DNA from: Anthopleura xanthogrammica
Lineage: Eukaryota > Cnidaria > Anthozoa > Actiniaria > Actiniidae
Assembly (NCBI GenBank): GCA_964019055.1
Contig: OZ025222.1
Location: 3,399,746 to 3,463,745 of the forward strand
Direction: 5' to 3'
DNA length: 64,000 bases
In this document: positions 34,672-46,658 of the stretch, one piece after another
How the letters are laid out: each line of letters opens with the position of its first letter
Numbering within the stretch: position 1 is the stretch's first letter
Notes under the pieces: model-generated
The model's input: only the letters and a program-made list of their open reading frames with translations
What the model was told of the DNA's origin: nothing
Database searches by the model: none
Translations under genes and position numbers: made by a program

Positions 34672-34990
34672 CAGTCAAAACGGCTCAAGCGTACCCCCTA
34701 GGCTCGATTACTGATTTCATTATTCGAATATTGAGTTGATTATTCACTAAAAAAATTTCATTTAAAATTCCTCACTCCAAACTTCACATTCATTAAACAA
34801 CTAAAATCCTAAGTGATGGACTTTCTGGGGAGTTTTTCTGCCTTGGCAAGGCAATTGTTGAAGAATCCAATCAAAACAAACTTGAAAATAAATTATCTAC
34901 TTGAGGAGTCAGAATGAATAATGAACTCAATATTCGAATAATAAATTCATTCATGGTTTCTAGGGGGGTACGCTTGAGCCGTTTTGACTG
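34672..34990. mobile_element. mariner-type MITE, 319 bp, copy 2
   Basis: Starts CAGTCAAAACGGCTCAAGCG, ends in its complement, flanked by TA (34670-34671, 34991-34992). The interior joins two AT-rich arms through ATTGTTGAAGAATCCAATC. Confidence 0.9.
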
Positions 34991-35344
34991 TAATCGCGAT
35001 TCATTAAAGCCTGTTGACTTGATAGCCAAATCTTTCGAGAAATGTGAATTAAAAGCTGTCTATCAAATGTGGAAAGAGCGGAAAATTTCGGCTTTCGGTT
35101 GTTGTATAAATTTACACTGCGAAACAAAACTTCCTCCATTTTTACATTAGCGAGCAGCTGGATCAGAATATTTTGACTGAGATGAAATTTTAAGAACTGA
35201 TTCCAACCGTCTTCAACTAATTGGTTCGAAAACTGTAAACATCCCAGGATACCGCCATGGCGATGGACAAAAAATATAACATTTAGCGATAGCTTGAAAC
35301 AAGCTCTTGACTGATCTATTAGATCAAAATCCGAACCAATTAAC

Positions 35345-36070
35345 CTCTAGCTTGATCTAAGTCAGGGCACGGCTAACTCACAGATCAAACCCTGAAACAA
35401 CCTGTGGGCTGATCTAAGTCAGGGCATGGCTAACTCACAGATTAAACCCTGAAACAATCTCTGGGCTGATCTAAATCAGGGCATGGCTAACTCACAGATT
35501 GAACCCTGAAACAATCTCTGGGCTGATCTAAGTCAAGGCATGGCTAACTCACAGATAGAACCCTGAAACAACCTCTGGGCTGATCTAAGTCAGGGCATGG
35601 CTAACTCACAGATTGAACCCTGAAACAACCTCTGGGCTGATCTAAGTCAGGGCATGGCTAACTCACAGATAGAACCCTGAAACAATCTCTGGGCTGATCT
35701 AAATCAGGGCATGGCTAACTCACAGATTGAACCCTGAAACAATCTCTGGGCTGATCTAAGTCAAGGCATGGCTAACTCACAGATAGAACCCTGAAACAAC
35801 CTCTGGGCTGATCTAAGTCAGGGCATGGATAACTCACAGATTGAACCCTGAAACAACCTCTGGGCTGATCTAATTCAGGGCATGGCTAACTCACAGATAG
35901 AACCCTGAAACAACCTCTGGGCTGATCAAAGTCAGAGCATGGCTAACTCACAGATCGAACCCTGAAACAACCTTTGGGCTGATCAAAGTCAGGGCATGGC
36001 TAACTCACAGATAGAACTCTGAAACAACCTCTGGGCTGACCAAAGTCAGGGCACGGCTAACTTACAGATT
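35345..36070. repeat. 57-bp minisatellite, array 3
   Basis: About 12-13 copies of the unit found in the sirtuin introns, followed by GGAATTTAGTGTGTTAGC and AGAAAACCGGGGAACC, a tail shared with arrays 2 and 4. Many copies here have GGGCATGG and AGATAGAACC variants. Confidence 0.95.
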
Positions 36071-36880
36071 CTACTGGAATTTAGTGTGTTAGCTTTTGCA
36101 GAGGGAAGAAAACCGGGGAACCTAGAGAAAACCTTTATTTTCAATCAACGAAGATACCTAACAAACGTGAGCGGGAGCGAATGTATGCTATCGCTACGCC
36201 ATCACCCATTTCCGTTTTTGTTCTTATAATATTGGTTTCGCTCTTTTTTTCTTGTTGATATTTAAAAAATTCTTTTTGAAATTACTGCCGGAATTAAGAT
36301 AAAACCTATATATCAAGGTTTAGAAATTTATTTTTGGGAAAAAAAATTCATTGTAATTTCATTGTACAGAACAGAAACTATATCGAATCTAAAATTCCAG
36401 AACTGACGTTGTTAAATTGCGAGAATTTCTTAAGAATAATATGTCTTTGTAATAATTTTTTGAGACTCAATTAATATTCAATAAAAAAATTCTACTTGGG
36501 GAGAAAGAAAAGTGGGTTGCTGAGTTTGCTTTTATAGACGTATTAAAATATTGAGAAGTATTGAATTCTGGTCGTTTGTTCGCGTAGCTACTGCGAAGAA
36601 GAATGATAAGATGGAACAGCGAAGAAGATGGCAAAGAATTAGAGGAAAGCAAGGAAGATATCATAGAAAAAAGAGGAATAAAGAAAGAAACGAAGAAACA
36701 GGTGAAAATAGGTGAAATATGGATAAAAAGTTAAGAAAACAGGAAGGAAAAATAGAAAAAAAAGATCAAGGACGAAGAGAAACAAAGTGACGCACACAAA
36801 CATCCACACATAAAGCTGTAAGCAGGAAAGAAAAAATAAATAAAAACAAAAATAAAGTTACGAAGATGATGATGACTTAC

Positions 36881-37004
36881 ATTTGAAAATAGAGAATTAC
36901 ACTCAAAAGACATAGGAGAAATGAATTCATAGCAAATAAGCACCTCTATAAAATTAACTGGCAAGTCATCTTCACTAGGTAAATTAGGAACACTTTTCGT
37001 CAAA
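36881..37004 (-). pseudogene. Possible orphan exon (unit 3), 124 bp
   Basis: Acceptor GGTTTATCAG and donor CAAAT|GTAAGT bound 41 open codons, starting LTKSVPNLPSEDD and including EVLICYEFISPMSF. The unit 4 copy at 51599-51722 keeps length, splice sites and frame with one visible residue change (FISP to FIFP). No domain is recognised. Its phase does not join directly to the exon at 37837. Confidence 0.3.
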
Positions 37005-37624
37005 CTGATAAACCATATTTCATTTGGCTTCTTGCTTAAGTATTGTTATTCAAAGAATCCAAGTATTTTGAAATCATTTTTGAGGACGAACATTTTTTGA
37101 AAGCAAAAAAAAAATATGATCAGATCGAAAATGTCAACATGCAAAACAAGTAAACATGCTTCTAAGAATGTCAAGACTTACATTACTCGTCGATAGAAAG
37201 TGACCTCTCATCTTGCCATGTAAACGTTGTTTGTCTTCCTGCTCGTACAGGTTTCTTTTTTAAGCTATCCAATGCCTTAGTGACGCATGGACTTGGTCGC
37301 TAATGACACATTTTATAATGTTTAGTAACGGTGGACGAACTAGTTGTCATTAGACAAAGATCCTCCCTGTGGGGATCCTATAGAATTGAGTCCAGTGTCT
37401 ACTAACATCTTACTGACTAATAAGACTATGCTTACTTTTTCAAACCTTTATTGTTAAATCCTTAAAATATGAATTTTACTTCAAAACAATAAAATAATTA
37501 TTGACTACAATCACAAAAGATTGTAATAAATTTTTTCCCATAGCCAATCTTAACTTTTCAGAAAATGTCTCTATATTCTAAAACACCTGACAAAATAATA
37601 AAATAATAGACGAAATAAATTCAC

Positions 37625-37837
37625 CTGTTTCAGCACTAATTATAACCTAGATATATTTTTTTCAGTTTCTTTGAGCTGTTTAAACGTATGTAAGCAAATT
37701 GGCTTCAAAGCACCCCATGATAATACCATGACCAAGGTTCGAATATTCTTAATTAGTTTATCAAGTAAAAACGATCTTTCATATTGCGACCTTTCGTTGA
37801 GCGAAATTACCGTTTTAATCGAATTTTTTTTCGTCAA
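37625..37837 (-). pseudogene. Class C receptor-like exon, frameshifted copy in unit 3
   Basis: Paralogue of the open exon at 52401-52614. One base is missing in the TTTTTTC run, so the frame changes after KQLKETEKN and hits a stop. At 213 bp instead of 214 it is broken, while its acceptor (ATATTTCAG) and donor (ACAG|GTGAAT) remain. Confidence 0.5.
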
Positions 37838-38048
37838 CTGAAATATACCTTCATAATCTTGACTCTTTTCCTCTTTAATATTGTTGTCGTGTGTAGAAAC
37901 TTTTCAAAACTTCCAATCAAAGATTCTCTGCTACCGACAAGTCCAGAGGCGCAATGCATTATGGGTCATACTTGGAATTCTTGGAATTAAATTGGCGGCT
38001 AGTTGGGAGAAAATATATTCCGTATTGGCTGTAGTCGCGAATGCCGTC

Positions 38049-38054
38049 TTTTTT

Positions 38055-38114
<60 letters not shown>

Positions 38115-38143
38115 ACTTTCTTTCTTTCTTTCTTTCTGTCCAA
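38049..38143. repeat. (CTTT)n microsatellite
   Basis: About 24 copies with one ACTTTC interruption. In unit 4 the tract at 52877-52901 is much shorter. Confidence 0.97.
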
Positions 38144-38170
38144 AATAAACTTACTTATTAATGACCTCGT

Positions 38171-38353
38171 GTGTGGTTGTCGACTCGAAAGTTTTAACTC
38201 TTCGACAACCACACACACAACCTTACATCATCTTCTTGTAATGTATATTGAACTCGTAAATTCAGATGTAATATATATATATTTTTCTATCATGTTGTAA
38301 CCTTATGTAATATTTAAAATTGTGTGTGAATAAATAAAAGTCTAAGTCTAAGT

Positions 38354-38385
<32 letters not shown>

Positions 38386-38390
38386 TCACG
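38171..38390 (+). mobile_element. Probable retroelement 3' end with hairpin and CTTT tail
   Basis: A hairpin GTGTGTGGTTGTCGA...TCGACAACCACACAC is followed by TTGTAACCTTATGTAATATT, GTGAATAAATAAAAGTCTAAG, a short TCTAAG repeat and a CTTT tail, resembling the 3' end of a SINE or LINE. The same block is at 52933-53055 plus 53660-53834 in unit 4, split there by a 600-bp insertion. Confidence 0.5.
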
Positions 38391-41099
38391 GTTGGTGTAC
38401 GCTGGTAGTGTTTTCCCACTCACCAGTATGATACTCTCTCTATTATTTCAAAAAGATTCCTCCGGTTTCCTCTCCCGACGATTTCTCAATTCCAATTAAA
38501 ACTTGGCCAGCCTACGAACAAGGTACGGCACCAAGTTTGCCGGTTTGTTTGTTAGGCAGTGGCTATTAATACCCGGTTCCCAATCCTCGTAAACAACTGG
38601 ACTTACATCATTTAGATCGTTTTCAGTTCCCCGTACTTTTAGCTGAACCGTTCGAAATACATGATTCAGTATTCTTTACTAAAACTTTTTGCTCTCAGGT
38701 AAGTTTCACAACGCTTCTTCTCTTAAACTGGACGATTTGTTTATTCATATAAAATCCCAAGCTACTAGTAAATGTTCGCTAATTGGCTAAATCGGTCGAG
38801 CCAGACTGAAAAGAAACTAAACCACCTACATGGATGGGAGTGATTCTCTATTTGAGGTTGTCTAGCTCCAGCCCCTTGGACGTATTTATACTTTCAATGA
38901 CGTTTGGTGTTTAGAAAACATTTTATTTGAATTTCGTGAAATAATTAAAAAAACATACATTTTTACCATTGATATATTTACGTGCAATCTTACTAGATTT
39001 TGTGGATTGGGGTACCCGACTGTTAGTTAACTGACTAAATTTTAGGCCAAGTGTCAGATAACTGTAAACCCCCATCCACTCCATCTTAATAATACTGGAG
39101 TAAATATCAAAGTAAATACTCTTTGCTAAATAAATAATCCCTCATACTAATGACGTTTCATACCTAAGCTACCATAATTCTTTTCCAAATTTTCAGATGT
39201 TAAAACCCCTTTGAGAGTATTAAGACGTCAATAGTGAGAGTAAGTTTAGCAGACAAAAAAAGGTATCGAATGGGATATTCTGGCAGTGTAGATATGAAAC
39301 GTCATCATGTTTGAGGCTTATTGGCATAAAAATCCCCAGTTTCGTTGTTTCTCAGCTCTGTGTCTAGTTGTGCCACTTTTGATCCAAGCTCTGTGTGCGA
39401 CATTCGTCTGATTCGACGTTAATGTTTGGACTACTGAGATCTCTAATTTTCGCGGAATTTCTCAAGATATCTTCAATATAACATTCAGCAAAACTTCTAC
39501 AGAGCTTGAATCTTGATCTTCGTGTGGAAAACTAGAAATCCTCATACATTTAGTAGAGGTCTCTCAGAAACAAAGCTTGGGCTATGTCTGGTTGTTCAAA
39601 GTTTAAAAATAAGCCCGAAGGCCGCGGCAGAATTCAAAAATGCTAATTAAGGTTCGTTAGCCAGACGAGCAACCTCTTCATCAGTGAAAGATGATTGAAC
39701 GCACTCAGCTACGTTTAGCACTTATCTCAATTTGAATAACTGCTTTGCTGAATATGAATTGTTCTGTGTATATACTTGGGAGTCGAAGGTACGTTTTTAT
39801 TGGAAGGATACTTCAGAGGAAGAGTCATTAATCAGTAAAATTTTGAACCTTTTTCAAGGTCAAAGCCGAGTTTTCAAAGCCGTAAAATTGTGTCTTCTTG
39901 AAACTCTTGAAATTATCTATTTAAGATAGCGAGGCCACGCTCTAAAAATATTTTTTCTAGAGCTCCCCCAGCTTACTATCCTAAATAAAAATGTACCTTG
40001 ACTTCCATACTTGCGCTATCTATCATATGCGTAGCTCACTGGCATTACTGAGCAGAAATATTTGAAGTGTACATGTAGGTCTTCAGCACGCTTTCCAAGA
40101 ATTTACAAGAGTTTTAGTGAGAAAATAAATGCTTGTTTTCTCCAAGTATACAAAAAAGTTCGTGGGTATACTTTTGTGAGACCAAGATACTGTATTAATG
40201 AAGACAATATGAAAGAATTAGCCTTAAGTTTCAAGAACTGACTTTAAGTTTTGGCATCTTGTAAAGACTATTCTTCAGGCTAGTGTGAAAGTCAAATTTG
40301 CATATTTCTACAATAGCACGAAGACGCTTTTGACTAATTTGCACGTGGACTTAGAGCATGCGCAGACGTTTTTCACGCGTGTCTACCCCGCCTTTATTGC
40401 CACTACGTAGGCATGTACACAAGAGCAATGATTAAAATGGCAATAAATATTAGCTATTTCGTTTGAAAATGTGAATTAGTTTATGCAATCTCAATCGTAA
40501 TCTATACCCTTGATTCCTAGTTTTCTCCTCTTCTATGCTAATCAGAGTGCTTTTAAACCCACTAGGATATTTTAAAACCCAAGGAATCGCAGATCGATCG
40601 AGAAACCCAAATAAAAACGTACGTGGGGCCGAAGTAAGTAACGATCTATTAAGTGCTGCCTTTTGGAATTCACTCGTATACGGAAAATGTAAAAAATTTC
40701 CGTATCGTGCAAGACAAAAACGGTGATAAAGTATATATGGCTCGATCTGCCCCTTCCTTCCCACGATTCATTAAATGGTAATGCGACTTTGTGTTAAAAA
40801 TTCTATCAATATGGCTAGTGAAATACTGAACCCGTATACAATAATAATTATAATAATGAAAGATGCGAATGCCTCTTCCGTGGAGGACATCGGGCCATAT
40901 TACAAGTACCGTTATCCTTCGTCAACGAAAGATGTCTAAAGTTATTATGGAAAATCATTTGTGAAAAATTGTAAGAGAAATTATAACCGTACTAGAAGCA
41001 AACGGCTATTAAAAATCTATATCCTGATTTGTTTAACTAAATGTTTTCGTTTATAATTTAGTAGTAAAACAAAATTATGCAAACATTTGTGTTTGATAA

Positions 41100-41255
41100 T
41101 AAACAATTATTGGATGAGGTTGAGCATGATATTGTAAATTATCAAAACCAAGGCCGTGTTATCTGCCGAAGCCGTAGGCTGAGGCGGATAAAACGGCCGA
41201 GGTCTTGATATTTACGATATCATGCGAAAACCGAATTCAATAATTTTTTTATTAT
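41100..41255. mobile_element. Hairpin with 60-bp arms (GGCCGTGTTATC)
   Basis: AACAATTATTGGATGAGG and its complement-like CCGAATTCAATAATT end the arms, and GGCCGTGTTATC and GATAAAACGGCC meet near the loop. The copy at about 56888-57040 is nearly identical. Confidence 0.75.
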
Positions 41256-41457
41256 ACATTTTGTAAAATAAGAATAAAGATTTAATTCTGCTGTCGAAAA
41301 AATAGCAAACGTATGTCCATTTTCATAATTGTGACCTTTGAACTCGACATGATAAATGTATTATCTGTAGGTATCATGTCGAGTTCACACGATATCAGGG
41401 ATTGGCTGAGGGCTCTCGGCCAATCAGAAGCGAGATAGTGAGTAAAATGTATAATAA
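41250..41457. mobile_element. TIR element with TTATTATACATTTT ends
   Basis: Left TTATTATACATTTTG and right AAAATGTATAATAA are inverted repeats. An internal hairpin TGAACTCGACATGATA...TATCATGTCGAGTTCA at 41338-41392 is destroyed by a short deletion in the unit 4 copy (about 57125-57165). Confidence 0.65.
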
Positions 41458-43286
41458 GATAAAATATTAGCGTCCGACCTTCTTGAACATGAACGTGAGC
41501 CTGAAGGTTATCATTTTTAATGCCTTCTTACAGCGCGACAAGCAAAATTATGACGACATGCATTAAATGTTTCACATACTTCTATGCACGGGCTTTTGTA
41601 TTTTAAACCGACATTTTTCGAGGCGAAGCTTGCTGGTTTCACCAAATAAGGCGTGTAAAAGTTCGTGTAGCAGCAAAAAAGCCCATACACAGAAGTATGC
41701 AAATGCATTAAATGTGGTCATACTTTTGCGCGCTGCGCTGCAAGGTCTCAGTTCAGCTCATATCTTATCTTTACTTACGAAGTAATTGTGAATGTTAGAT
41801 TAGGGAGCAGCCACTAAACAGAGAAGGGAGGTTGGTGTAAAGCGTCTTCAGGTCGGTAAAGAATGACTAATTTTCAGGTGGGGTCAAGGAGGCACATAAA
41901 TTTATGCAAGTAGTGCGGAAACAAATACGTCTTGACAGCGGGATTGAAGGGTCAGAAAGACATTTGTTACTTAGAATCATTTGAACATAGCATGTTGGGA
42001 TTTGCAGCCACCGCACTTCTCTCTGCTCCTCTAAATTAATAATTGCTTTATTATCGATCAGTGCGAAGTATCAACATCTTTCCCCCAAAGGCCAATTGCT
42101 ACATACACCTAATTGCAAAAAGGTTGCATGTAAAAAAAAAAGAAGCAAATTACAAAATCATAAAATAGCAAAATAGGAATTAATAAGCAATGCACCTTTA
42201 TTCCTGCTGTTTATATTCTTCTTCGAATACTCAGCCGTAAAATGAAAGCTCCCCTGAGTAGTCTTCAATGTTAGGTTGTACAAGCTTAACAATTCTAACA
42301 AGTATTTTTTATTGTTATTCGACTCAAGATAATTAATTCCTAATTTGCTTATTTGTAATTTGCTTTCTTAAATGACAACCTTCTTGCAACTAGGTGTATT
42401 TAAAGGCTAATTGTTTTGTCATGTAAATGTGTGCCAATAAACAGACTGAAAGCAGAAGGCCCTCAAAAAGTTAACGTGAATTTTGTTTGACGCAAGATGT
42501 AATAAAATCAATAATTATCGTATTAAGCAAATGTACCGAGAATTAACACTCCTCCCCGACCAAATTCTCGGGTTATCCCCAAGTTAAACGTTGTAGGGCG
42601 TTCTATAGGAAAAAAGTAGTGGAGTAGAAAGGGATAAGAGTTGATACTTCGCATTTCTGATTTTCTGATCACCCGACAAATGATTGTCTTTGCATCAGGT
42701 CCTGTTTCCATAAGAATTCCAAGTCGTCAGCCGGTTTTGTCTGAAACAGGAAAATTGCGAGAAGAAATTAGTAGAGGTTTTGAAATCCTCTTTACTGAGC
42801 AGCCCGTATTTGACTAGAGCTAGCTGTCGTTTTAGACCCAATACTTCTAGAAATTAAAGCACGCGGAGATATGCACTTAGTAATAGCCAACGACCACGGA
42901 TGCGAGGTTGCACATGAAAGTTTTGTTCTTAATTCCAATCAGTTAAATTATCATTTTAAAAATTCTTTAAAGCCATTTTGTACTGGCGATTTTTGTGGCG
43001 ATTTTTGCAGCCATTTCTGTGGCGATTTTCGTGGCGATTTTTGAAAAATTATTAAAGTTTCATTTTCTGCTTCTAAAGGAAAATTTTCCAAGTAATCTTA
43101 GTGTCCTGAATAAAATTATACAAGTTATTTCTTTACCATTTTTGGCTATGACCCAATTCGCCTAAAACATCGCATCTAAAATTGCCAATGTAAACGGGCC
43201 TTTAAGACAAATTGCCCTAGCTATTTCACTATGATGTCACAGCTTGTATACACGGAAAAGAATAGTAGAAATTTATTTATTAGACT

Positions 43287-44674
43287 TTATAGTACGCACG
43301 ACAAAATTACTCGATTCTGATTGGTCTAGAGGAGTACAATTAGAGCATTAATTGGTACTCCGCGTGAGTACCAATTAGGTCGCTATGGAAACACGGCCAA
43401 AAGCGGCAAATTTCCCCAGTGAAATGAGTGAAATTCCCAAAAAAAATCAGTGTTTTATAGATTAAAATACAAAAATTTCAGAAAACTGTTTAATACACAC
43501 ATAGGAAGGCCTCAAATTATGATAACTAGACAAATTCAAGACGTAATAAATCATGTTTTGTAGTAGATAGTTGGTTTTTCTTTCTAGTTTTCGCCAAACA
43601 ATTTGAGTTGGAGTTTTACTACCTGTTGTCTTCTGTGGTCTTCTCGAAAAATATATTCAACACCACATCTACAATAATTGTACAATATGTAGAAAACAGC
43701 TAACAATAGTTTTAAAGCAAATTTCTTTCCGTTTAGCGAAAAAACACAGCGAGTAGAGGCTTGTTTTTTGTTTTGAAAATAGTTAAGATCAAATCTTACC
43801 GGCAAACTGTCGAGTAGTTGTGGAGAGACGAATTCAGCTATTTATCACAAGTTAATTGATCCTAAGTTGTCAATCCAGTCTTGAAATAATAAAATCTTCA
43901 GATAATTCACCATTCAAAGAAAATAGCAGCGAAATTCTTCAAACTACAGGAGGGAATAATATCCAAAGCACATGGTTTGATCACTGGCGACTCGTTCACG
44001 GCAAGCTGTACTTCAAAACTTTTAACTTGAACGACATATTTGTCGCTTTTATCCCTTTTGATGTTGTCCAGCTAACTTGTTTTCAAAGAAAGTATTTTTG
44101 AAATTGTGTTTTAGCAGTTATTAGCAAATGCTAAGAGGAAAAAAACTTAAATTAGCGAACTGTAAACTCTCAACTTTGGCTTAGTTTTCACACAGTACGT
44201 TTTCAAAGAAAAGTCGCTTCTTGATTCGCTGTTTAGCTGTCAATACTGTCATTCAATAGTTGTAAACATGCATTAAAATGGCTTTTTACTTGAGATATAA
44301 AATTATTTTCTAGTATTTTGTAGTTCAAATCATACATAAAATACTAATCTAAAAAGGTTTTACAGCAACGTTAACACTTTCTATGCTGTTCTTGACTTAG
44401 CGTTCTTGGAGAAGGGTCGGTCATATAGAGTCAAAGGCAATGGAGATGGATCAATGCCTTCGCTTCGCATGTTTTATAAAATTTTGTCGAGTGAACTATA
44501 AATAAAAAATCGCACGACCTTCTCGTACAATTTGGAATTAATAGGCACTCGTAATGTTTTGAAAGTTCTTTAATTGCACTCGCCTAAAGGCTCCTGCAAT
44601 TACAAGAACTTTCAAAACATTACTCGTACCTATTAATTTCCAAATTGTACTCGAGGTCGTGCGATTTCCTATAC
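43287..44674. mobile_element. 1.39-kb element next to gene C, insertion 1
   Basis: Starts TTATAGTACGCACGACAAAA and ends in CGTGCGATTTCCTATA with a large terminal hairpin (arms about 44508-44575 and 44595-44668). It interrupts a TTAGACT|AAATCATC sequence that is continuous in units A (about 14555) and D (about 59025). It holds an open frame of 82 codons (43856-44101, plus) and one on the minus strand (43805-43584). No known transposase domain is seen, so it is probably non-autonomous. Confidence 0.8.
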
Positions 44675-44705
44675 AAATCATCTTTCGTTCGGGATATTTA
44701 GTGTA

Positions 44706-46084
44706 TTATAGTACACTCGACAAAATTACTCGATTCTGATTGGTCTAGAGGAGTACAATTAGAGCGTTAATTGGTACTCCGTGGGAGTACCAATTAGGTC
44801 GCTATGGAAACACGGCCAAAAGCGGCAAATTTCCCCAGTGAAATTCCCTAAAATTCAGTGTTTTATAGATTAAAATGGAAAAAATTCAGAAAACTGTTCA
44901 ATACACACATAGGAAGGCCTCAAATCATGATAACTAGACAAATTCAAGACGTAATAAATCATGTTTTGTAGTAGAAAGTCGTTTTTTCTTTCTAGTTTTC
45001 GCCAAACAATTTGAGTTGGAGCTTTGAATGTTCTCGTTTTATTACCTGTTTGTCTTCTGTGGTTTTCTCGAAAAATAAATTCAAAACCACATCTACAATA
45101 TGTAGAAAATAGCTAACAATAGTTTTAAAGCAAATTTCTTTCCGTTTAGCGAAAAAACACAGTGAGTAGAGGTTCGTTTTTTGTTTTAAAATAGTTAAGA
45201 TCAAATCTTACCGGCAAACTCTCGAGTAGTTGTAGAGAGACGAATTCAGCTATTTATCACGAGTTAATTGATCCGCCTAAGTTGTCAATCCAGTCTTGAA
45301 ACAATAAAATCTTCAGATAATTCACCATTCAAAGAAAATAGCGGTGAAATTCTTCCAGCTACAGGAGGGAATATTATCCAAAGCACATGGTCTGATCACT
45401 GGCGACTCGTTCACGGCAAGCTGTACTTCAAAACTTTTAACTTGAACGACATATTTGTCGCTTTTATCCCTTTTGATGTTGTCCAGCTAACTTGTTTTAA
45501 AAGTAAGTATTTTTGAAATTGTGTTTTTGCAGTTATTAGCAAATGCTAAGAGGAAAAAAACTTATTTTAGCGAACTGTAAACTCTCAACTTTCGCTTAGT
45601 TTTCACACAGTACGTTTACAAAGAAAAGTCGCTTCTTGATTCGCTGTTTAGCTGTCAATACTGTCATTCAATAGTTGTAAACATGCATTAAAATGGCTTT
45701 TTACTTGAGATGTAAAATTATTTTCTAGTATTTTGTAGTTTAAATCATACATAAAATACTAATTTAAAAAGGTTTTACAGCAACGTTAACACTTTCTATG
45801 CTGTTCTTGACTTAGCTTTCTTGGAGAAGGGTCGGTTATAGCAAAGGCAATGAAGATGAATGAATGCCTTCGCTTCGCATTTTATATAAAATTTTGTTGA
45901 GTGAACTATAAATAAAAAATCGCACGACCTTCTCGTACAATTTGGAATTAATAGGCACTCGTAATGTTTTGAAAGTTCTTTAATTGCACTCGCCTAAAGG
46001 CTCGTGCAATTACAAGAACTTTCAAAACATTACTCGTACCTATTAATTTCCAAATTGTACTCGAGGTCGTGCGATTTCATATAC
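44706..46084. mobile_element. 1.38-kb element next to gene C, insertion 2
   Basis: Same family as the preceding element, inserted only about 31 bp further along the ancestral sequence (GTGTA|ATATT). Same orientation and same terminal hairpin (about 45920-46078). The 83-codon frame at 45268-45516 differs from its partner by about eight amino-acid changes, most single-base and non-synonymous, which argues against selection on a protein. Confidence 0.8.
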
Positions 46085-46658
46085 ATATTCTGCAGCTCTC
46101 ACTTTCCACTATATCATAAACTAAATTTTATTGTGAACTGAATAGTTTGTTTTGCTGGTTATTTGTCCCCTCTGGCGACCATGATCCTTAGCGTTAAAAC
46201 AATAGATTGTTTTGATGTGACGTCATAGAGAAATCGGGCAATAGCCAATGTGCATGAGCTCGAACTGAATCATAGCACAAAGCATGATGGGAAACTGAGT
46301 TCTTACGCATTTTTGTCTCCTCTAAAAATTCATCTGACAATTTTTCCTCCTACATTTTCTATTGAAATGTAAGTATTTTAACAGACGAAAATAACAGAGT
46401 AATTTTTTTCTACTATTTCCTTTGATTTCCCTGTTCCATTTTTGCAGGGCTCGGTTTCCCAGAGTGCTTTGTGAGCTTTGATGCATATTGCCTATTGGAC
46501 ACTTTATTGATTACATAGACAAACACGCTCCAGATTTTCGTGTATCTTTCGTGAACAAACACCACATAATTGAAGGTTACTCGATAATCATGCGCCCGGT
46601 GCGTTAAGAAGTATTAATTTGAGGTATTAATCCCTACCTATATCAGGAATGAATGAAA

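Larger units (their letters stand above)
34540..43285. repeat. Segmental duplication, unit 3 (pairs with 49140-59030)
   Basis: Nearly base-for-base match including ORF-sized segments, the 57-bp array, CTTT tracts and two hairpins. Differences are mostly array length, small indels and a few insertions. No intact gene was found within it. Confidence 0.9.

Noticed and set aside
34914..35150. 78-codon ORF, identical to one at 49517-49753
   Set aside because: It begins within the right arm of a mariner-type MITE, and identity simply reflects the segmental duplication.
39732..39929. 65-codon plus-strand ORF, also at 55166-55363
   Set aside because: Near identity is explained by recent duplication; no domain or convincing splice sites.
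40450..40764. 104-codon minus-strand ORF, also at 56236-56550
   Set aside because: Kept only by segmental duplication; no domain, no splice context and several non-synonymous changes.
43856..45516. Conserved roughly 82-codon ORFs in the twin 1.38-kb elements
   Set aside because: Differences between the copies are mostly non-synonymous and no domain is recognised, so coding is not supported.
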